Shown here: in pieces, positions 59,480-64,000 of the stretch
Numbering within the stretch: the first letter of the stretch is position 1
How the letters are laid out: each line of letters begins with the position of its first letter
Assembly: GCF_020447315.1 (NCBI RefSeq)
Contig: NZ_JAJADQ010000013.1
Span: 1 to 64,000, forward strand
Origin: Hymenobacter nitidus
Lineage (GTDB): Bacteria; Bacteroidota; Bacteroidia; Cytophagales; Hymenobacteraceae
Reading direction: 5' to 3'
DNA: 64,000 nt
The notes under the pieces: model-generated
Told to the model about the DNA's origin: nothing
The model's input: the letters and a program-made list of their open reading frames with translations, nothing else
Database searches by the model: none
Program-made: the position numbers and the translations under genes

Positions 59480-60838
59480 ATGAAATCAATCTTTAACACC
59501 GTTTTGCCCGCCATGGCCCTGCTCGCGCTGGGTGGCTGCGCAAGCACCTCGGCTCTTACCTCCACGGAGAGCGACGGGGTTTATTATTCCTCTAAAGACC
59601 GCACCACGTATAACGAGCCGGCGCGGGCTACTGCTTCAGTGCAGGATAACAATACGACGCCGCAGGAGAGCAACGCCTCCGACGCGGAAACCAATCCGGA
59701 CTACGCCAGCTCCGGCAGCAGATCTTCGTCCAACCAGAGCGGCGGCTCGGAGTATTACGATGACGACTACAGCTACTCGGCCCGCATCCGGCGCTTCCAC
59801 CAGCCAGCCTACCGCAGCTTCAGCTACGGGTATTATGACCCCTTCTACTCTGACCCTTTCTGGTACGGTGGCGGTGCCTATTCCTACGGGTATTCGCCCT
59901 ACGGCTGGGGCCCCAGCTACGGGTTTTACGACCCCTTCTATAACCCATACTACGGTGGCTCGGCAGTAATTGTCAACATCGGCTTTGGCCGGCCTTACTA
60001 CAACCCCTGGCGCTACGGCTACGGTGGATATGGCTACGGCGGCGGCTATGGCCTCGGCTACTACGATGGTTACCGCAACGGCCTGTACCAGAGCGCTGGC
60101 TACTACGGCAACCGCGGAATTGGTACGGTGCGCAACGTGAACTACGGCCCACGCGGTGGGCGTAGCGTAGAAGCGACTACTGCCAATGGCCGCACCACTA
60201 CGAGTTCGGGCCGCAGCCGCAGCACCAAAGAGGGCGGTATCGCTACCCCAGTTGATGGCGCCACCTCTACCGGCAACGCCACGGGTATTAATCCTTCGTG
60301 GAATGGCCGGGGCCGCACTCAGGCGCAGGCAGCGGGCGGCGTGACCGAAACGGCTACACCTACCACCACTACTCCCAATGTGCGCACGGGCCGCAGCCGT
60401 GATGGTAGTGAGCAGGTCCTGCGCCGTAATGCCACCTTCGAGGATGAGCGTGGAAATGCAATTGAAACTACCCGGGGCCGGGAGCAGTCCGTTGAGCAGC
60501 CCCGCACTGCAGAAGGCAACGGCCGCCGCTGGCGTGTAGTGGAGAATGGCGGACAGCAGTCGGTACCTACCCCATCTGAGCAGCGTCGTCGGTTTGGCAC
60601 TTCCGGCCAGGGTGAGCAGAACAACGGTCAGGTAGTGGAGCAGCCCGTACGCCGGCAGCGCACCTACAGCGCGCCCCAGCAGCAGTCGGAGCGCACGTAT
60701 GAGGCCCCTCAGCGTACCTACGAGGCGCCAACCCGCTCGTATTCGGAGCCTTCCCGTGGTAGCTCTTCGCCTTCGATGGGCGGAGGCAACAGCGGGGGAG
60801 GCGGTGGCCGCAGCAGTGGCCGGGGCCGTGGTGAGTAA
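59480..60838 (+). CDS. Tyr/Gly-rich lipoprotein with low-complexity C-terminus
   Basis: 452 residues from ATG 59480, with lipobox LLALGGC (C21). The middle (~90-210) is full of YGYYDPFYSDPFWYGGG-type aromatic/Gly segments, and the C-terminal half is Arg/Thr/Gln/Gly-rich (RTYEAPQRTYEAP, SGGGGGRSSGRGRG). No catalytic motif is visible. It looks like a surface-exposed, flexible or self-assembling lipoprotein. It is followed by a FadL-like gene on the same strand, 57 bp on, and may be co-transcribed. Confidence 0.8.
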   Translation: MKSIFNTVLPAMALLALGGCASTSALTSTESDGVYYSSKDRTTYNEPARATASVQDNNTTPQESNASDAETNPDYASSGSRSSSNQSGGSEYYDDDYSYSARIRRFHQPAYRSFSYGYYDPFYSDPFWYGGGAYSYGYSPYGWGPSYGFYDPFYNPYYGGSAVIVNIGFGRPYYNPWRYGYGGYGYGGGYGLGYYDGYRNGLYQSAGYYGNRGIGTVRNVNYGPRGGRSVEATTANGRTTTSSGRSRSTKEGGIATPVDGATSTGNATGINPSWNGRGRTQAQAAGGVTETATPTTTTPNVRTGRSRDGSEQVLRRNATFEDERGNAIETTRGREQSVEQPRTAEGNGRRWRVVENGGQQSVPTPSEQRRRFGTSGQGEQNNGQVVEQPVRRQRTYSAPQQQSERTYEAPQRTYEAPTRSYSEPSRGSSSPSMGGGNSGGGGGRSSGRGRGE

Positions 60839-60895
60839 GTAATTATCTGGAAATCTTATCGTGGCCGGCAACTAGTCGGCCACTTCCTTTCCCCC

Positions 60896-62386
60896 ATGAA
60901 AAATCTCAAATATCTGCTTGCCGTGGCCTTTGTAGGCCAGGCCAGCTACGGCTTTGCCCAATACCAGGTAGATGCGCTCCGGTTTTCCCAGACGCAGTTC
61001 GGCGGAACCGCCCGCACGCTGGGCGTCGGGGGAGCCAACGTCGCCGTTGGGGCCGACCTGGGCAACTTAGTGACCAACCCCGCTGGCCTGGGCATGTATC
61101 AGCGGTCCGAGTTCAGCTTTTCGCCGGGCTTGGGATTGGGCAGCACCGAAAGCTCGGCCTTCGGGACTACTACTTCTGATGCCCGCAACAGCATCCATAT
61201 CGGTAGCGTGGGCGCGGCTTTTGTAAACCGGCGCCCCGACAATGACAACAACGCTTGGCGCGGCGGCACTTTTGCCATCGGCCTTACGCGGATCAACGAC
61301 TTCAACCAGAGCTTCCGCTACCGGGGTAAGCCCAGCCGGGAGCAGGATATTTTCCAGCGCCTGAGCGAAGACCGGGGAGAAGCGCTGGATGATCTGGCCT
61401 ATAGAGCCTACCTTACGGAAGAAGACGCGCTGGGCGTGTACGTGCCCGCTGATTACCGCGCCTCCCGTGGCAACCTGACCCAAGAGGAAACGGTGCTGAC
61501 GACTGGCTCCCAGACGCAGTTTGACCTGGGCTACGGCGCCAGCTACCGCGACCGGCTGTACGTGGGCGGTGCCATTGGTATTGTCAGCACACGCTTCACC
61601 TCGACCAGCACCCTAACGGCTACCGACCCGGCCGCTCCCAGCACCGCTGAGGGAACAGCTTTTAGCTCGCTCTCCTTCCGCGAAACGCTGGAAACCCGCG
61701 GCGCTGGTATTAATGCCCGTATTGGGGCTATTTACCGGGCCAACGATGTAATTCGGGTGGGAGCTTCTATTCAAACGCCCACGTACATGACTTTGTCGGA
61801 AACGTTCGGCGAGTCGTTGGATGTGACCTATGATCAGGGCATCTCTACCGACGAGGGAGTCGTAACCTCGGCCGAGGTAGACAATGATCTGGGTGAATTC
61901 AATTATGCCCTCACTACGCCGTTTAAGGCTTCGGGTGGTGTAGCGGCCGTTATCGGCAAGCATGGCTTCGTGAGTGGGGACGTGGAATACCTCAATTACG
62001 GCAACGCCCGGCTCAGCAACGACAACAGTGACCAGGCAGTGGCCAATAACCACGACTTTGGTGATGACAACGACAACGTGCGTCAACTCTACCAGTCGAC
62101 GGTGAATGTGCGACTGGGTGGCGAGCTGCGGTACGACATTTTCCGGCTGCGTGCCGGCTATGCCCGCTACGGCGACCCCTACAAGAAAAATGCCTTCGAC
62201 CGTACCCAAAACTACTTCACGGCCGGTGCCGGCATTCGGCAGAGCAACTTCTTTCTGGATGTAGCGGCCGTATATGGTACCAACAAGCGCTTCTACAGCC
62301 CCTACGCCCTTGATAATGGCGCGCCAGTAGTGAGTGTGGATGGCACCCGCTACACGACGACCGTAACGGCCGGCTGGAGCTTCTAA
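60896..62386 (+). CDS. FadL/OmpP1-like outer-membrane transport protein
   Basis: 496 residues with signal peptide (ends YGFAQ). FadL-type features: QTQFGGTARTLGVGGANVAVGADLGNLVTNPAGLGMY near the N-terminus, and a long series of beta strands ending TTVTAGWSF. FadL proteins let hydrophobic compounds cross the outer membrane. It is the last gene before a convergent lipoprotein gene and is followed by a 20-bp perfect hairpin. Confidence 0.87.
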   Translation: MKNLKYLLAVAFVGQASYGFAQYQVDALRFSQTQFGGTARTLGVGGANVAVGADLGNLVTNPAGLGMYQRSEFSFSPGLGLGSTESSAFGTTTSDARNSIHIGSVGAAFVNRRPDNDNNAWRGGTFAIGLTRINDFNQSFRYRGKPSREQDIFQRLSEDRGEALDDLAYRAYLTEEDALGVYVPADYRASRGNLTQEETVLTTGSQTQFDLGYGASYRDRLYVGGAIGIVSTRFTSTSTLTATDPAAPSTAEGTAFSSLSFRETLETRGAGINARIGAIYRANDVIRVGASIQTPTYMTLSETFGESLDVTYDQGISTDEGVVTSAEVDNDLGEFNYALTTPFKASGGVAAVIGKHGFVSGDVEYLNYGNARLSNDNSDQAVANNHDFGDDNDNVRQLYQSTVNVRLGGELRYDIFRLRAGYARYGDPYKKNAFDRTQNYFTAGAGIRQSNFFLDVAAVYGTNKRFYSPYALDNGAPVVSVDGTRYTTTVTAGWSF

Positions 62387-62398
62387 GGTATCTGGTAT

Positions 62399-62442
62399 CA
62401 ACAAGAAAGCCGCTCTGTTCACACAGAGCGGCTTTCTTGTTG
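62399..62442. terminator. 20-bp perfect hairpin between convergent genes
   Basis: CAACAAGAAAGCCGCTCTGT pairs with ACAGAGCGGCTTTCTTGTTG over TCAC, between the FadL-like and lipoprotein genes. Confidence 0.8.
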
Positions 62443-62448
62443 GCAGCC

Positions 62449-63423
62449 TTACTTCGCAATGCGCACCTGTAGGTCCAGCGTTGGCACCGGTGTAGTTTTG
62501 ACGTCACTCACCAGTATCAAGCCGTACTTATTATCAGCGGTGAGAAAGGCAACCAGTTGGTTCTTTCTCAGTACGCCGGTTGAAGTGGATGGAGCCAGGG
62601 GGGCTCGGTCATAAATTTCCTGGAAGCTTTGGCTGGTAGTGGCCGAGCCAAAGCCCGTACTGTCGCTGCGGGCCACGAGGCGCAGCTTCGTGGCCCGGCG
62701 GGTGGCCGAGGGCCACGGGTCTTTCATAATCTTCAGGGCCTCAGCGTCGGTGGGAGAGGCCAGGACCGCGCCGCTGGAGGAAGGCAGATACATGAGGTCG
62801 ATGAGCTGCTGGGCCGCGAGGTTTGTGCGGACCGTGAACTTGGGCAGCGCCAGGCCCGGCAGCAGCGCCAGGTAGCTGCGGCTGGCCACCGTGGCGGGCC
62901 GCTGCAGCCGCACCGCGTAGCGGTGGTACACCAAGGCCGAGTCGTTGTTGCGCAGCGTCAGGCGGAAGCTGCGGCTAGCGGTGCGCTGCTGGCTGTCTTC
63001 CACCTCAAAGCGCCATACTTCGCGCCCCGTAGCGGTGCGGGTACCGAACGTGAACTGAAAGGCTACTTCCTTCAGTGGGGGCTTGGCCCGCAGCATGGTA
63101 TCCAGGTACACCAGTTCCTCCGACTTTCCTTCGTCGGTGGTGGGGTTGTAATTGGCCGGGTACGCAATAGGATTGAGGAAGGGACTATACGCCACCGTGA
63201 TGCGCAAACGCTCGAGCGAGTCGCTGCCTGCCAGGTTGGCAACCGCTGCGTACAGCTTGCTGGTGAGCGTGTCGCCGGGCGTCGTGACCACCCGGTTGGT
63301 GCTCACGTAGCGCGTACTACCCACCAGATCCAGGTAGGGATTGGGGTCCGAGTTCAGGTCGGAAGAACAGGCCGCCAGCCCACCCAGCAAAAAGCAAACA
63401 CCCAAAGACGAACGAATACGCAT
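62449..63423 (-). CDS. hypothetical lipoprotein
   Basis: 324 residues, signal peptide with lipobox LGGLAAC (C19). The mature part is beta-rich, with repeated RLRITVAYS, WRFEVEDSQ, SFRLTLRN patterns and YVSTNRVVTTPG. No family recognised; it looks like an outer-membrane or periplasmic lipoprotein of Bacteroidetes. Confidence 0.8.
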   Translation of the reverse strand: MRIRSSLGVCFLLGGLAACSSDLNSDPNPYLDLVGSTRYVSTNRVVTTPGDTLTSKLYAAVANLAGSDSLERLRITVAYSPFLNPIAYPANYNPTTDEGKSEELVYLDTMLRAKPPLKEVAFQFTFGTRTATGREVWRFEVEDSQQRTASRSFRLTLRNNDSALVYHRYAVRLQRPATVASRSYLALLPGLALPKFTVRTNLAAQQLIDLMYLPSSSGAVLASPTDAEALKIMKDPWPSATRRATKLRLVARSDSTGFGSATTSQSFQEIYDRAPLAPSTSTGVLRKNQLVAFLTADNKYGLILVSDVKTTPVPTLDLQVRIAK

Positions 63424-63669
63424 AGAAACAAAGGTCGGGAGTGAGGCGCTAAGTTGGATGGCAGGCGCCGGAAAGAATCTGACTACTCTAACGCAGGAGC
63501 CCGAAATTTCATGCGTGATTACCCGAAAGAGCTAAAAGTGCGGATGTTTCTATCGTTTCGGCGGGGGCGGCGCAACCACTTGCGGGCAACTGCCGACTTT
63601 TGGGCCACCTTTTCGTGCGTACCTTTAGTACCTGTAGCTGACTCTCCGCCGTTCACTTTTTTCGCTTCT

Positions 63670-64000
63670 ATGAATTTTCGCTTTCTCGGTCTGGCCTTCT
63701 TTCTGACCACCGCCAGTCCCGTCCTGCTGCCTATGTCGGTCCCGCTGGCCGTAGCGCAGCAAAAACAGAACATTACCCTCGAAGATATCTGGGCCAAAGG
63801 CACCTTCCAGGCCCGCACCGTGCCGGGCTTCAACTGGATGCGCGACGGCCGCTACTACTCCTCGCTCGACAACGGCGACCTGGTGCAGCACGACGTGACG
63901 AGCGGCAAAGCTGTGCAAACCCTCGTGGCGGGCCAAGACCTGAAACTGGCGGGCAGCACCCAGCCGGTGCCCGTGGAAGGCTACGTGTTCAACTCCGACG
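63670..64000 (+). CDS. S9 family peptidase, DPP IV-like (partial, cut by window end)
   Basis: The first 110 residues of a secreted protein: signal peptide MNFRFLGLAFFLTTASPVLL...VAQQ, then ITLEDIWAKGTFQARTVPGFNWMRDGRYYSSL. This is the start of the DPP IV N-terminal beta-propeller (dipeptidyl peptidase IV, family S9). The catalytic Ser/Asp/His part lies beyond the window. TACCTTTA at 63620-63627 resembles a -7 box, 43 bp upstream. Confidence 0.85.
   Translation, partial: MNFRFLGLAFFLTTASPVLLPMSVPLAVAQQKQNITLEDIWAKGTFQARTVPGFNWMRDGRYYSSLDNGDLVQHDVTSGKAVQTLVAGQDLKLAGSTQPVPVEGYVFNSD

Overview
The window looks like chromosome from a pigmented, GC-rich member of the Bacteroidetes, most likely Hymenobacter or a close relative (Hymenobacteraceae/Cytophagales). 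The clues are: -7 promoter boxes of the TAnnTTTG type, few Shine-Dalgarno sites, lineage-typical families (DUF6443-type RHS proteins, OmpA proteins with WD40-like repeats, FadL-like barrels, an archaeal/eukaryal-type ProS, HemA, fRMsr), and many lipoproteins and beta-barrels. Genus assignment is inference; no rRNA gene is present.

Layout. 1-8.6 kb: tRNA-Val, a TerB-like protein with a Gly/Met tail, an MscS channel, an amino-acid dehydrogenase, an ArsR regulator, hemA, a sensor histidine kinase and a CrtC/AttH-like lipoprotein. 8.67-18.6 kb: an accessory locus read leftward. It holds a 1221-aa RHS/YD protein, then an 1863-aa LRR-Ig-DUF6443-RHS protein whose variable C-terminus looks like an L,D-transpeptidase (YkuD-like) Cys/His domain, then an AT-rich secreted protein placed like its immunity protein. 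A protease-dead S24-type XRE regulator diverges from it behind a strong dyad. 18.9-31.3 kb: small hypotheticals (one apparently frameshifted), an APC permease, a 1621-aa DUF4011/helicase/Vsr-like nuclease, a REP-associated tyrosine transposase (RAYT), LpxR, a barrel protein and an EamA transporter. 31.5-40 kb: housekeeping (dusB, CPBP protease, cdsA, glutamate dehydrogenase, psd, fRMsr, ribD, prmC). 40.1-46.5 kb: a rightward nucleotide-sugar cluster (acetyltransferase, WbpO/TviB-like dehydrogenase, galE, rmlB, WbpP-like epimerase, rmlA) that should make UDP-GalNAcA and dTDP-4-keto-6-deoxyglucose precursors. 46.6-64 kb: ChrA, a 2OG-Fe(II) oxygenase, envelope proteins, an OmpA/PD40 protein, the nfeD-floA pair, a Crp/Fnr regulator, DinB, proS, lipoproteins, a FadL-like barrel, and the start of a DPP IV-like peptidase cut by the window end.

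The other striking layer is non-coding. Many intergenic gaps hold long palindromes. Several are built from tandem 8-9-nt units and start within a few bases of a stop codon; two 190-bp copies of one hairpin element sit 50 kb apart at convergent gene ends; and REP-like palindromes flank several genes. The RAYT in the same window is a candidate mobiliser. The best candidates for an undescribed system are the LRR-RHS polymorphic toxin locus with its putative periplasmic immunity protein, and the composite 8-mer palindrome family.
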